Positions 40,060 to 51,811 are shown, counted from the stretch's first letter. The stretch: DNA of 64,000 nucleotides from Trissonchulus latispiculum (GCA_030248195.1 JASAND010020306.1:34551-98550), one strand, 5' to 3'. Made by a program: numbers and translations. Notes: generated by a model from the sequence alone, not told the origin.

Positions 40060-41938
40060 AACTGAATTTATAAAATCTCACGAAACTTTTTGACATGCTT
40101 TTGCCGAACTGATGATTATGATACGTTGCTAGGTTCTTCTCTGCGTATATATGGGGTGATAAATTCAGGACTGAAAATCAGAAGAAAACCCATATTGTAC
40201 CATAAATAAACCACCACAAACATTCAATCTTGGTGCACTTAATGTTCCAATTTAATTTGATTTCTGGTGTAGCTGGAACGAGAACGTCAATGATATTGTG
40301 TGGAAGTGGAAGTGATGTGCTCTCTCTTAACGGCTGTCTTGTGCATCGGATATATGCTAATGTTAGCCTGCAGTAAAAATCAGCCACCTATAGTAATTTT
40401 GGAAATTTTGTTGAAGGCAAAGTTTTTCCGAGTTAAGGTGGTGATTCCCTTTGGTCACATAAATTTTGCACCATTATTACTCATACATTGCTTGGAATTA
40501 AGAAGCCACTTTGATATCAAAATGCAGCTTGACATTTTCTATTTCCAATGAATACCATGAAACTAATGTCGCTTTTCTAAAATATTTTTAACACATTTGT
40601 AATAGAGTGGCTGAGATCTGTGACGATTATGGGCGGATTCTGAAAGTAAACTGATTTGGGTCGTGAGATTTGCTGTAGTCGTTTAGGCTTAGGCTAGGCT
40701 TCTCCGGTCTGTAGATCTGATCAGCACTCTAGAACACTGGTCAGCGCGTGGGGATTCAGGGATCTCCACTTAGATTGAAGTACAGACTGTAGTGGTGTTC
40801 TGACAGACCGTACTTAATGGCTGAAGGGGTAGGGGTTTGGATTCGTGAGTTCGTTTGAGATGAGGGGTGACCAGGGGGTTTATAGTCTCTATATCGACTC
40901 TTTCCAATTGATGCAGTCTTATCCTCTAGCTCGGATAAGACAGGGAACGATGATCTGAAAAGTAGGCTGAAGACGAGTCTAAAAGTCACACAATTTATTG
41001 ACACAAGAGTACAGACTGTAGTTATCAATTCCAGCATATACAGTGTTCAATGCAAGGATACGGTACAATGAACAGAGATTACAAGGATCTGCCAGAATTG
41101 CCCTTCTAGATTTGACTGGTTTGAGTTTGGTTTGGGTTTGGGGTACACACTGTCTCCAGGACTTTTCCTGCAATTAACTAGATTACACTACGGGGTCGGA
41201 TAGGTAACCTATGTGCTTGACTAGCTCAACTTGTAGACGCTAACTCAACTCTTAGGCTTTTCTTCGTAGCCTCTTTAGCTTGCTCTGTCCCTCTAACAAT
41301 AGATTAGGACTTAACACCAATTAACACAAACAGTTAACGTAAATTATAATAGTCTCACAAGGGGCGGCTTTGGATCAGTTCTGGGGCCTCCGTGTAACGG
41401 CTACCCAGGCAACTGAATTTAGAGAGACGAGAGGTCCGTTCCTGAAATGGATAATTACAGTTACGGGCTGAAGAGTGTCGGACGGCTGAACAACTAATAT
41501 AATTAAGTAAGTTAAAGCAGAGATGACAATTGTTCACTATGATTTAGGCACGTTTTTCAACAGGATAGACGATCACAATTACAGATTGGTTTCCGCTGAA
41601 CATGGTTTGTTTTGGTTCGGATAGTTCAACAAGTTCACAAAAGTAGGTTCCCAAGTGAAACAGGTGTAGGCCAACGTCTCTGCTTATCTAGTCTTTAGCA
41701 ATCTGCATCAAAAATCTAGGCCCAAACAAGTACCTAAGGCAAGAGCTGCACGGAATAAGAGAATCACTGGAGCAGGACTAAGATCCACTGATACACGGCC
41801 GTTCCTCGGCACTGATACTGATACACAACCAACTAGGCTCCCAGTGACCACTGAACTGAACCGAACTGAACCACTAGATCCACTGACAGGCGCTAACTTC
41901 GTGACAGAGAACTCAGGCAGCTGACGTTGGCGGGCAAC
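40060..41938. other. No gene recognised
   Basis: No ORF with known motifs. At about 40670-41000 there are partial direct and inverted repeats such as TACAGACTGTAGT (40780 and 41012). Possibly a decayed element or the untranslated part of one. Confidence 0.4.
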
Positions 41939-43639
41939 CTGAATCAAATGGGTTAAAACCCATTAGAAACAGCGGTGGTGGGGATTAGAACCCCAGCAAC
42001 TAGTATCCGAACTAATAGGCTTCCAAGTGTGGGTTTTGACACCCAAAACGTGCTTTGTGTGTGTTTTGTTAACTGTTCTTTGCTTTCAGACAAAATTCAG
42101 ACGTTTTGGATGGTTTTGGTGTGCAAATGAACAAGATTGAACGTTTTTCTGGCCGTTATGGTGTTTCCGGCCAGATATGCAAATGAGGCTGGACTGGACT
42201 AAAGGACTGGACATAGAACGTGGACTGCACTACTCAACACTGCCTAACTGACTAGAATCAACTATTCTAAAACTAAACTAACTTAAAACTAGCTACGTTC
42301 ATCTAGAAACTCATGTACTGACAATTCTAACACCTAGTCCTAGGAGGAACAAAAGTTCCTCCTCTTCTTGTTGTGGCCTCTTGGCGGCCACTTCAAGGCC
42401 TCTTAGCGGCCAGTAGAAGGGGTCTTTATTACACAGAAAAACATACATAAAGACCCCTTCGAGAGGTCCAGGGGGGGACCTCCCCTAAAACTTAACAACT
42501 TAACTAAAACTAACTAACACCTAAGTTAGATTAACAATTTTATGTTACCTACGACTAAAAACTACCTAAGTACCTAAATTTTACTTTTCTTTTATTAATT
42601 TCCTTTCAGGGGCTAATCACCTCTAGACTAATTACGTACCTATACATATGTGTTGAGACAGTGCAGAGCCGTATGTAGTAATTATGACTTCTTGTTGTTT
42701 TAGAAGACGATTCACTGATCATTACTGTTTTGTAATTGCCGATGTAGTAATTATGCGTCGGGGGTGAAGAGGGGGTCTCTATAACGACCCACTGCTCTGT
42801 AAAGTAAGGTTTCTGGTTCGAATCCGCAGAGACTGACAGTTCTTTGACATTTCCACAAACTCTACGTTTCTTTTCCTTTTCTGTTCTGCAAGAGCGAGGA
42901 AGGCGCTATTGGCCATTTGGGTGGGGTGGGAGGCCTCTAGAGGAGGCCCTCCCGTACATGGAAAGGTCAAGGTTCGATTCTGAACTTCTAAGAGTGAGTT
43001 AGCATAGTTTTCTATACGGTTCTTAACCCTTGTTTTGAGCACGTTGAAAAGAGGGAGATTTGGGCTGTTCAGTGGCCTCTATAACGGCCCGAAGAACAGA
43101 TCATGACCTAGACAGTTGTACCCCTAATTAATGAACGTAAGACCGGTTTCAGGGTAATTCTGGCTTGGCAGACAGTAATATACAGATTCCATGGCAATTC
43201 ATTGACAATTAATTATTTACAGCAGTTACCTGGCATTATGAGCAGAATATGAGGCAAACAGGGGCCAGAGATCGTTCAGCAATCACATATAAGATACGTT
43301 TCACTCTACTTTTGACCTTGAGTCTGGGTTTGGCGGTTTTAGCCGATTTTAGCCCTTTTCTTATTCTGGGCGCATTTTAACTTCTAAACATGGCCTTAAT
43401 TTTCCCTATTTACTCGTGAGGCTGCTTAGATACAAAACACGGTTTTTACTGAGCAAATTCCACAATCATAACAATAATGAAAAGCATTTTCATTACAGCC
43501 TCACCGAGTTTAAAGGGGTAATATTTCGACTTGGGGGGAGAACCAAAAACTCTTGAAATTTCTCCCTCCCATCCACAGGGCACATCTTGATCTCTCGGCC
43601 AGTAGGGGGGATATCAGGACAGAGCCTCGCTTTCCCATT
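41939..43639. other. Non-coding; short repeats and tRNA-like pieces
   Basis: Holds a GGCCTCTTGGCGGCCA repeat pair (about 42366 and 42398), a stem of AAGGGGTCTTTAT with its complement (42417 and 42450), and CCTCTATAACGRCCC words (42774, 43077) that recur at 48059 and 48122 upstream of the LINE. Two tRNA-like T-arm sequences (42820 forward, about 41990 reverse) are not complete tRNAs. The left end is one copy of a 22-bp repeat that recurs at 47710. Confidence 0.4.
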
Positions 43640-43942
43640 TTTTTTAATTAAACCCGAGTAAATCACGCCGTGTTAGTATTACGTAAATTTAATGCAAAGA
43701 CGTGATTTAGCCCCGCGGCCGCCCTGCCCCAATGCCGCGTCCACATACAACAGTTAATACTCTGTAACGATGATGCTTATGCTGGTAAGCGGCAACGCCC
43801 TGACAGGGTTAGTAGGCATTTAATACGAAAAGCAGAAACTAGAATCGACCAGAAAAATATTTAAATTTAAATTTATATATAAATGTGTGCAAACACGATA
43901 GCATGATTTACTTAATTTTGACTTGGCGTGCAAAGGATTTAG

Positions 43943-46825
43943 CTATCCTTGTAGTGCACGCCCCCGTAAAAACGCTTTTAGCTGAGGTTCAATCTCAAGT
44001 ACGCGTAGCTTAAATAAACTTAATGATTGACATGTAACCACATTTTCCGGTAGAGAATTCCAAAGATTACAGATTCTATAAAAGAAAGAATGTCCTGTTC
44101 TTGACTTTTTAAAAGGTTTCACCCTAATCGATAAGCTGTGGTGTCCTCTTGTTCCTGCATCAGACGAATAAGTAAAGAAGTTATCAAAGGAACAATCATA
44201 AGAGTTATAAACAATTCCATACATCAAATACAAATCAAATAGTAGTCTCCTCATTTCTAACGACTGCAAGCCACAACGATGCAATCTTTCGTTATACGAA
44301 AATCCATTTAATCCATGTAAACGTTTAGTAAAATTTCTCTGTATGTTTTCAATTGCATCAATATCTTTAAGAATGTTTGGTGACCAGATTTGTGTACAAT
44401 ATTCAAGGAGTGGTCGTACATATGTAATAAAAAGTTTCACCAAGACTTCAATGTTTCTAGTAACGAAACTTCGAAATATTATTCCCAAGCGCTGACTAGC
44501 CTTTGCTCTCAAATGACTGACATGTTTCGAAAACTTTAAATCGTTACAAACAAGAATCCCTAAATCTCTTATACAATCAGCTTCGTTTATGGTTTCCCCA
44601 TTTAACAAATACGAATGTTTTGGGTTTCGATAACCAACATGCAAAACAAAACACTTAGAAACAGACACATTCATTTGCCACTCAGTAGACCACGCATCAA
44701 TAGTCTCCAAATCGGATTGTAAAGCATTTTGTCCATCGAGTTTTCCCAAGACGCTAAAAATTTTTGCATCATCAGCAAAAAGTCGAATTTCCGATACCAA
44801 ATTTTGAGGCAAGTCGTTTATATAAACCAGAAAAAGTAAGGGTCCCAAAACCGAACCCTGAGGAACCCCACTGGTTACACACGCCCACTGTGACCTTGCA
44901 GTACCAACTTTAACCCTCTGAAGTCTATTACTCAAAAAAGCTTTGATCCATGAAAAGAACTTTCCACGAACGCCATAAGCGTATAATTTTTGCAAAAGTT
45001 TAGTATGTGATACTTTATCAAAAGCTCTCATAAGGTCAATATATATAACATCAATACATTCTCCATTGTCCCAACTGTCAAACCAAGACTGAACACATTG
45101 AAGCAGCTGAGTTAAGGTCGACTTTTTCTTAAGAAATCCATGTTGGAAGGGACTAATTAGTTCGAACTTCGAGAAATGGTTGACTAAATAAGGTTTGACC
45201 ACTCGTTCCATAGACCTGCTACACGTAGCAGTTAAACTGACAGGTCTGTAGTTTTTTGGATCTTTAGTATTCCCTTTTTTATATATAGGACAAATGTCAG
45301 CTTTCAACCAATCTTGAGGAACTGTACCCGAATTGAAGGAAAATTTAAAAATTTTTGTTAGCGGATACGCAAGCGAATGGGCCGCATTTTTAAGTAAGAC
45401 ATTTGGAATACCATCAGGACCAGTAGAAAGTTTCGGTGCTAACTGCTTTAAAATTTGAAAAACATCAATATCATCAAAGTCACATTCACATAGTGAATCC
45501 TCATCGGAAACAACATCCATAACATTCGGCATAATCCCATTGTCACTCGTAAAAACAGATACAAAAGTATTATTCAACACTTGACATTTATCAGTATCAG
45601 AGAAAACAGTTTCACCATTACTGTTAGTAAGAGAGACAATATTGGAATTTTTTGGATTAAAATTTGATCTTGCATAAGCATAGAATTTACCAACGTTTTC
45701 ATTTTGCGATAAGTTTGTTTCATAGACCATTCTATCATGATAGACAGACCTTTTAACTAGTACACATAATTGTCGGTGTCTTCTTTTGTTAAAGACAGTT
45801 TTCGCTCGCTTGAACCTCTTCCATGCACGCCTCTTAGCCTCAATTAGAAAACAAGTATTTTGCGACAGCAGAATCTTTGATATCTTTCTACCAACCTTAA
45901 AAAGGGGAACAAAATTTTCAATAGCGAAATTTACACAATCTTTAAAGACATTCCAATATTCTTCAATGTTAGTACATCCCATAAACAGAATATTCCAGTC
46001 TAACGAATCAAAAAACACAGCCATATCATGGTACTTCCCTTTAGAAAAGTTCCTCACATAAATGTCTTCATCTGATTTTTCGAAACCCAAATCTGGGTAA
46101 AAATGAATAATTCCGTGCTTACTCAAGCCCAATGGTTCATCAACCATTACTTTTGAAATACTAAATTCGGTAGAGCCAAAAACTAAATCTAATGTGTTAT
46201 AAGGTTCAACAAAATGTGTAGATTCCATAACAAACTGAACAAAGTTATTTTCTACAAAAAAGTCCAGGAACAACTGGGATTGTTCCGGACCCGTGCAATA
46301 GGGGATAGACCAATCTATATTTGGTTGATTAAAGTCTCCGACTACAAAACAATTTCGGCAGCCTTGTTTTGCTTCGAGAATGTTTCTAAACATGTTTTCA
46401 TTATTTGCCACTCCTGGAGTGGGTGATTGATAGAAAATGCCCACCCTAGCCTTACCATTTTTGGTTTCGAGGACATCTACCCATAAACATTCGCATCCCT
46501 TCCCGCTCAGTTCAGTACATACTTCATATTTAATGCAATTACGAATGTACAAAAGTACCCCGCCTCCAATTTTTGGCATCGGCATTCCAAAGGAGTCGAT
46601 GGAGGACCTGTCCATTCTATGTAATGAAAACCCATCTAAATTGTACTGTATGTCTAAATCAGTTTCTGGAGTAAGCCACGTCTCAGTTACACATATTAAT
46701 ATAGGTTTTTGGGCTAAGGAATTTACATAAATTTTTAATAGGTTTATTTTATTTCTCAGGGAACAAACGTTTAGTAGAATGCAAAGACTGCTTCCAAAGC
46801 TTTCGCTAGAAACTTTTGGTTTCAA
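43943..46825 (-). CDS. LINE ORF2: endonuclease and reverse transcriptase
   Basis: 960 codons. The N-terminal APE-type endonuclease has NVCSLRNKI, VTETWLTP, VVGDFNQPNIDW and LDLVF. The last motif, normally SDH, reads SKH, so a catalytic Asp is changed. The RT has IDLMRAFDKVSH, SGVPQGSVLGPLLF and LFADDAKIF (catalytic FADD intact), then the CR1-type C terminus with YVRPLLEYCTQIWSP and LWNSLPENVV. It would nick DNA and prime reverse transcription there. The frame opens with no ATG: it follows ORF1 in the same frame after one TAG, and the first in-frame methionine is further in. So it may be expressed by stop readthrough, or the two were one ORF before mutation. Confidence 0.9.
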   Translation of the reverse strand: MKPKVSSESFGSSLCILLNVCSLRNKINLLKIYVNSLAQKPILICVTETWLTPETDLDIQYNLDGFSLHRMDRSSIDSFGMPMPKIGGGVLLYIRNCIKYEVCTELSGKGCECLWVDVLETKNGKARVGIFYQSPTPGVANNENMFRNILEAKQGCRNCFVVGDFNQPNIDWSIPYCTGPEQSQLFLDFFVENNFVQFVMESTHFVEPYNTLDLVFGSTEFSISKVMVDEPLGLSKHGIIHFYPDLGFEKSDEDIYVRNFSKGKYHDMAVFFDSLDWNILFMGCTNIEEYWNVFKDCVNFAIENFVPLFKVGRKISKILLSQNTCFLIEAKRRAWKRFKRAKTVFNKRRHRQLCVLVKRSVYHDRMVYETNLSQNENVGKFYAYARSNFNPKNSNIVSLTNSNGETVFSDTDKCQVLNNTFVSVFTSDNGIMPNVMDVVSDEDSLCECDFDDIDVFQILKQLAPKLSTGPDGIPNVLLKNAAHSLAYPLTKIFKFSFNSGTVPQDWLKADICPIYKKGNTKDPKNYRPVSLTATCSRSMERVVKPYLVNHFSKFELISPFQHGFLKKKSTLTQLLQCVQSWFDSWDNGECIDVIYIDLMRAFDKVSHTKLLQKLYAYGVRGKFFSWIKAFLSNRLQRVKVGTARSQWACVTSGVPQGSVLGPLLFLVYINDLPQNLVSEIRLFADDAKIFSVLGKLDGQNALQSDLETIDAWSTEWQMNVSVSKCFVLHVGYRNPKHSYLLNGETINEADCIRDLGILVCNDLKFSKHVSHLRAKASQRLGIIFRSFVTRNIEVLVKLFITYVRPLLEYCTQIWSPNILKDIDAIENIQRNFTKRLHGLNGFSYNERLHRCGLQSLEMRRLLFDLYLMYGIVYNSYDCSFDNFFTYSSDAGTRGHHSLSIRVKPFKKSRTGHSFFYRICNLWNSLPENVVTCQSLSLFKLRVLEIEPQLKAFLRGRALQG

Positions 46826-46840
46826 TGGGGGCCCGCACCG

Positions 46841-47671
46841 CTAAGCATCAATAATAGCACCGGTACCACGGTTTATTATTTGCCCTCTGCGTATAACAGC
46901 ATTCTCACAGGTTTCACGCACCTTCGTCAGCTTTTCACGGAGTGCTTCATCTTGGCGGCGTTCACGGTACGTAAGGTCCGGCCTCGCCCAAATCTTTTCC
47001 CATCGCTTATTTTTCGTCCGCTGATCACGTATACCGCTAATAAAGGCAGATTTAGCAGCAGTTGGATGAAAAGACACTTTCAATATTCGAGGCTTCCCGT
47101 CTTTTCGCGGCAATCCGTCACGAAAAACGTCTTGGATAAAGTCAGAATCAACCCCGATTTCATCAGCGATTTCCACAATTTCGGCTTTATCACGGACTTT
47201 GGCTTCGGAAACAGATATATTTTCTTCTCCGTCGCGAGGCTGCTGCTCTGGCAACCCAAAAACCACGGCCCGGCTTTTCTTTTCCTGGGCTTCCAGTACG
47301 TCCGCAACCTCAGTACGTAGCTCAGCAACCGATGGAGGTTGAGGCCTCGCCTCCAAACAGCTGACTCGGTCCATCAGATCAGCCAGCTTTGACTCCAAGG
47401 AAAGAATTCTAGCATTATCAGTGGAATCACCGCGGCTGCCGATAGGTTTCTCCAAAAGCTTCGCAAGCCTGTCTTTGCATGCACCGCACGTATAGGATAG
47501 GACACCAAAAATTCCAGAATCAGCTACTTTCTTATACGTAGCATCTTTGATCCCGGCACAAAAACAGTGAAAAAGCGCATCACAAAACTGACATTTGATT
47601 TGACAATCCATTTCTGCAATTTTCTTCGACTGCTTTTTGCAATCCTCAGCGTTGCAAGTCGGTTCAACCAT
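46841..47671 (-). CDS. LINE ORF1: PHD-like, nucleic-acid-binding protein
   Basis: 276 residues from the ATG at 47671. The N terminus has a Cys/His cluster (CQIKCQFCDALFHCFC, later YTCGAC) resembling a PHD-like finger. A coiled coil follows (about residues 85-140), then an RRM-like region (AVVFGLPEQQ, KPRILKVSF) and a C-terminal WARPDLTYRERR motif like L1-type ORF1 proteins. Such proteins bind LINE RNA and act as chaperones. It ends in a TAG that is in frame with ORF2. Confidence 0.82.
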   Translation of the reverse strand: MVEPTCNAEDCKKQSKKIAEMDCQIKCQFCDALFHCFCAGIKDATYKKVADSGIFGVLSYTCGACKDRLAKLLEKPIGSRGDSTDNARILSLESKLADLMDRVSCLEARPQPPSVAELRTEVADVLEAQEKKSRAVVFGLPEQQPRDGEENISVSEAKVRDKAEIVEIADEIGVDSDFIQDVFRDGLPRKDGKPRILKVSFHPTAAKSAFISGIRDQRTKNKRWEKIWARPDLTYRERRQDEALREKLTKVRETCENAVIRRGQIINRGTGAIIDA

Positions 47672-47709
47672 GGTTCAGTTTCAGCAATTACAGATGTTAA
47701 TTCCTGAAA

Positions 47710-48174
47710 CTGAATCAAATGGGTTAAAACCTTATTGCGTACTTCTAATAGGGACCTCGTGTATCATGCTCAGGGGACTTTTCCGTTTCACAACCGTCAC
47801 TCCGTTGGTGACCAATAATTACCCGTTTTCTTCGGGTCAGCCATTCGGGCTTACTTACTTCTACTTTTCTTTCTAAATTCTACCTTTCTTTCTTTTCTTG
47901 TTTCCAGCTCTTTGGCTGATGGGGGACTATTACTTCTTCTTCTTCTTCAATCTTTCAATCTTACACTGTACTGCCTCTTTTCCTGAGGCGCGGAACGCTG
48001 GGTACCAATTACTAATGAATCTCTATCAGTTCGGACCTAATTCCTAATTACTGGATCCAGCCTCTATAACGGCTGCGATCTTCCTAGAGCTAAAGCTCAC
48101 CTGGAATCGTTACTAAACCAGGTCCAGCCTCTATAACGGTTGCGACCAGAATGGAGCTAAAGCTCCCGTACCCA
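47710..48174 (-). other. Possible LINE upstream region with 63-bp tandem unit
   Basis: Non-coding. The unit CCAGCCTCTATAACGG ... GAGCTAAAGCTC occurs twice (48055-48120 and 48118-48170). CTTCTTCTT repeats lie at about 47934. It may be a LINE 5' region, but the words also occur at 42774 and 43077, beyond the LINE 3' end. Confidence 0.35.
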
Positions 48175-50184
48175 AAATAATTAAGAATTATTACACTTCC
48201 AGTCATTTACTGTTCCGCTTTCGTCACTGTTAATCTTCCATACAATTCAAAATCAGTGCAATTAATTACTTACTGCCTACATGGGCACCTCCAATAACTT
48301 CAATACAGTCAATTCAAAACGACAAATAACAATTAATCAATTCCATCCAATTAAAGCTTTCTTCGCTAATTTGCATTTTTCAAACATACATTCTCGAAAC
48401 TTGCAGAGTAGAGGTGACTACGTTATGGTCACCCTATTTTCCCTAAACCTAGCAATCTACCTGACTATACTTAACCTAATTATTCGAACGTTGTGAAATT
48501 TTAAAGCCCGTAACTACACTACACGAGTTTGAAACTGGACGGAGAGCACATTTACCCCACAGAACTGGTAAAGTAATTAACCTAGTTAGACTGGTAGGTT
48601 GCTGTGGGTAAAATGTGCTGAAAACTTAAAATTTCACAGTTGAAAATACTGACTTTTTGAAACTTAAAAATATTGAAAATTGGATAGTTAAAACTTTGTA
48701 TTTATAAATTAAAAATCTAAATCAATTTTTAAATGATTTTCTATATATTTCATACATTAACTGTGTTTTAGTTTAGGTCGGTTCGAGCGGGTTCTCCTTC
48801 TTCATGATATGGTTTTGGGTGAGGGTCAAGCAGTTGCAGATTAAGGGTAGGCGAGTTGCGGCAAACCTCGAGTCAAATTGTCACTCCCGTTTCCAGTCTT
48901 AGTAGCCCAATAGTCAAACAACTAATTTTTCTTCCTTTGTCTCATTTAATTAAGAGATTCCGAGATAGTAAGGGAGCTTTCTAATTCGGAATAAAAGTTC
49001 AGGTTCATAAATTGTACAGAACTTGCAATTTGTTGACGGAACCGCTGTCCTGTTTCTTTAAAGACTGCCATTAAAATAGCGGTGTGTTTCTGTGACATAA
49101 CGTACAGCCAAACGGAGTTATTTTGCTTCAATCATGCTGACACAGCATGTTATCAGTTTCATGAATGGCCTGGAAGTAGATATTGCCTGGAATTTTACAA
49201 TCATGCTGACAATAAAGTTGACATCACTATTAAGCAATCCTGGAAAATATTGCATTTTGTCAGCTGGAATGACTGTTCAGTTTCTGATAAGAGTACTATA
49301 TATTTGAGCAGTTTCGTCTGACTGCGCTAATACTTCTCTTTTCGTACTTCTTGATCAATACAAATTGCAAATGTTTATGTGGCATTATTTCAACAGAAAT
49401 TCTTTATGGAGTGGAGTATCTATGTGACATCCCCTCAAGAAACGAATCGTTGTGTTTGTCCTTTTCAGTTGTGCATAATAAATCACTAATAAGCAATCTC
49501 ACGTCCTCCTCCTCCTCCTCCACACCCAGTTGTTGATAACGCTAACTTTAGCAATTTAGCTAACTTTAACGCCATTCTGTTAGCTCTTTTCAAGCTTTCT
49601 AAGTTTATAAACACTACACACCGATAAAGCTAGCTCAGTTTATCAAATTTGCCACCTGGGCGATGTTTAAAAGGCTGAAACTGCAAATAGAATGTAGGAT
49701 CTTTCTGGGAAAAATATTTAGCTACGAGAGAACTGAAAAGTTATACGTACGGCTATATTAACTGCTATGCATACGTACTATTTTAAGGTTGTTATTTGTA
49801 CAGAATTGGGTAATTGAAGTGCAACTATAGAAGTCTAGAAGCCATTCTAGAGAGAAGTCCCGTTTAGATGGCGTACCAGTACAAATGGAGAGCAGGGTTA
49901 TTTTTTAATTTTGGGTAGCGTTTGGTATATGACTACGTGACTGTACCAGTAAACAATAGAAAATTATAGAAGATAGCAAACTATCACGGGCATTTATTTC
50001 ATTTATATCTTACACTTCTTTTGAGAATAACCATAACATAACAAAACTATCAATAAAAATAACAAAAAGTTTTGAAACGGGGTTTTCTTGCATCCGCTAA
50101 TACATACATTTATCAAATATCGAGCAGATTAATTTCTAGAATGTACTGAGCTGGCTTGCTTACTACTGTTTGGCTTTTCGTAGA
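48175..50184. other. No gene recognised; expected left end of the Maverick
   Basis: AT-rich sequence without recognisable genes. The left terminal inverted repeat of the Maverick should lie here, but its partner is beyond the window, so I cannot place it. Confidence 0.45.
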
Positions 50185-51212
50185 CTACAAGATGGTATTA
50201 ACCCAGAAGTCAATAATCTGACGAATGCGATGATTTGAGCAAAAGACCGACTTAGCTTCCTCTGCCTCCGAATGAGTGCTACACAAGGCAGGCTGCACCA
50301 CAAATTTGTTCGCAAATTTCTCCATACCAAACTCAGAAGCTTCATAAACAGGAATATTGCGTGATCTCAGGGCAGTGTCAATGAGTTTCTTCTGAGCAAA
50401 CCCTTTTGTGACAACATAAGTTGGTTCATCAGCAGCAATCATTTCGTTGACTCGGCTGAAGAAGTCTTCACTCGAGGGAATTGTTGGACTGCTCGACCAC
50501 ACTGTTGCCGACTTGGAGAGGGTATAGCATCCTGCTCGTCTTTGATCGTCACTCAATTGCGAAAAAGGTAGGGGTGCGCGGATTTTTGAACAAAATTCGT
50601 CTTGTATTACTGATCCGTATAATACCGCTGCTGTGCCTTCCAGCGGAATATCCCCGAACTTCTGCAAACCAACTGAATTAAGAGCGATAGCCATCCATCT
50701 ATGCGACTCACAAAATCTAAAAATAACGTTAGGTTACAGCAATTGCTTCCCCTACCTTAATATTTAGTTATATACGTATATATGCTCATAACACAAACAA
50801 TCTAATTTTGTTTGGAAAAGTGTAACAGAATGCCGATTATAACGCCAAAAATTGTCAGAAAAAAGTTTTTGATACTAGAAAGATCCGTGACCATTTCAGT
50901 TAAGTTAATTTAATTTAAAGTTTAAATGTCCTTTGATCTGTTTCAGTAATATAAGCAAACTTAAATTTTACTCAAAATTATGAGGCAACATTAAAAATCT
51001 GTGGCAGCTTGTAACGCGATCCCTCTGTATTAACCTGTACATCCCTCCCAAAGTGTACCACTACTCCTCAATCATGTGCTTGGATAAAAGTCGTTCAAAT
51101 AACACACCTCAAATTAACCATTCAGCGCTGCTCATAAAACGATAAGTGAGAACTATAGTCAAGTCATAATAATTGACGTATTCAAAAAAACAGGCAAAAC
51201 TTACTCTGACAT
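50185..51212 (-). CDS. Accessory protein with C-x2-H/C-x2-H motif, two exons
   Basis: Exon 1 is 51212-51205 (coding Met-Ser and the first two bases of the third codon) and exon 2 is 50716-50185, joined by GT-AG sites; together they give 179 residues in one frame. A TATATAAG box lies about 145 nt upstream. The C terminus has two Cys-x2-His pairs, CSTH and CSNH, suggesting zinc binding, after VVTKGFAQKKLIDTAL. The plus-strand protein at 54579 has the same layout (IVSKGSAQISLLRNGL, then CPEH and CARH), so the two are paralogues at opposite ends of the accessory module. A fold related to DnaQ-like exonucleases is conceivable, but I do not see the catalytic acids. The function is unknown. Confidence 0.75.
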
Positions 51213-51350
51213 GTTACTGGCTGGCGTAGCTGTTGTAGTTGCTGTTTCTGATGACGATGGTGCAACTGTAGTGATGACTTTGGGTGATGATGAAACTGTA
51301 GCGTTGAAGCTGTCTTCAGAGAAACTGATCAGCCAACTGAAAGTCAGCTC

Positions 51351-51358
51351 CTTATATA
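51351..51358 (-). promoter_or_regulatory. TATA box of the minus-strand accessory gene
   Basis: TATATAAG on the minus strand, at a suitable distance (about 145 nt) before the ATG at 51212. It sits back to back with the plus-strand TATA box 310 bp away, making a divergent promoter region. Confidence 0.7.
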
Positions 51359-51665
51359 TCCAATTTTTATCTCAAAAATGCAATTTCCGTTCAAAACAAC
51401 TTAAGTTTTGTTGATTTTACAGATTGTACTTTGTTCAGCTGTCAATCATCCGTCGATAACAGCCGATTTTCGCAAAAATTTTCCCAAAAACTTTGAACTT
51501 TTTGAGATTACCCTGTTGCCCAGCCATTATCCCCCGCATTTTGTCAAATTCTCACCTATTGTTCTATTGTAAAATTAAAATTCAGGGCGATTAAAATGTT
51601 TGCTTTAATGACTACGATCACGCGATGCTGCATCAGCCGTCGCCGAAGAGCAAACACAAAAGGGG

Positions 51666-51673
51666 TATATAAA
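51666..51673 (+). promoter_or_regulatory. TATA box of the leader transcript
   Basis: TATATAAA in a GC-richer setting (GGGGTATATAAACCCTGCC). Transcription would be expected to begin near 51695-51705, at the leader exon. Confidence 0.75.
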
Positions 51674-51696
51674 CCCTGCCTTTCAGAAGGCACATC

Positions 51697-51811
51697 ACTT
51701 CACTTGCTTGGCTTACAAGCTTCAGTCGTCTCCATCAGAATCCATCACATCACCACTCATCGTCATCACTACACCACTACTCATCATCACCACCACAGAA
51801 GATCAATCAAG
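51697..51811 (+). other. Non-coding leader exon
   Basis: It contains no ATG, is rich in CATCA and CACCA, and ends at a consensus 5' splice site, CAAG|GTAATA. The nearest acceptor (TTTCAG at 51902) is immediately before an ATG. Further acceptors lie at 52965, 53956 and 54577. Start position is estimated from the TATA box. Confidence 0.65.

Larger units (their letters stand above)
43640..47709 (-). mobile_element. CR1-like LINE
   Basis: A non-LTR retrotransposon with two ORFs and a 3' end near the A-rich TTAATTAAAAAAAAT at about 43640-43655. The RT and C-terminal sequence are CR1/L2-clade in type. The exact ends are uncertain. Both ORFs are nearly uninterrupted, so the copy is young, but see the single stop between the ORFs and the altered endonuclease motif. 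Confidence 0.8.

Noticed and set aside
41970..42030. Reverse-strand T-arm-like GGGGTTCTAATCCCC resembling tRNA-Leu
   Set aside because: The D-arm and acceptor do not fold properly. A pseudo-tRNA or primer-site relic is possible, but I cannot support a call.
42773..42834. tRNA-like sequence with GGTTCGAATCC and a pairing GTCTCT/AGAGAC stem
   Set aside because: Only about 62 nt long, no good A box or anticodon arm; not a functional tRNA.
45786..47320. Plus-strand ORFs of 90-146 codons over the LINE
   Set aside because: They are antisense shadows of ORF1 and ORF2, with no recognisable motifs.
48500..50184. Left terminal inverted repeat of the Maverick
   Set aside because: Without the right end, no inverted match can be tested, so no boundary is claimed.
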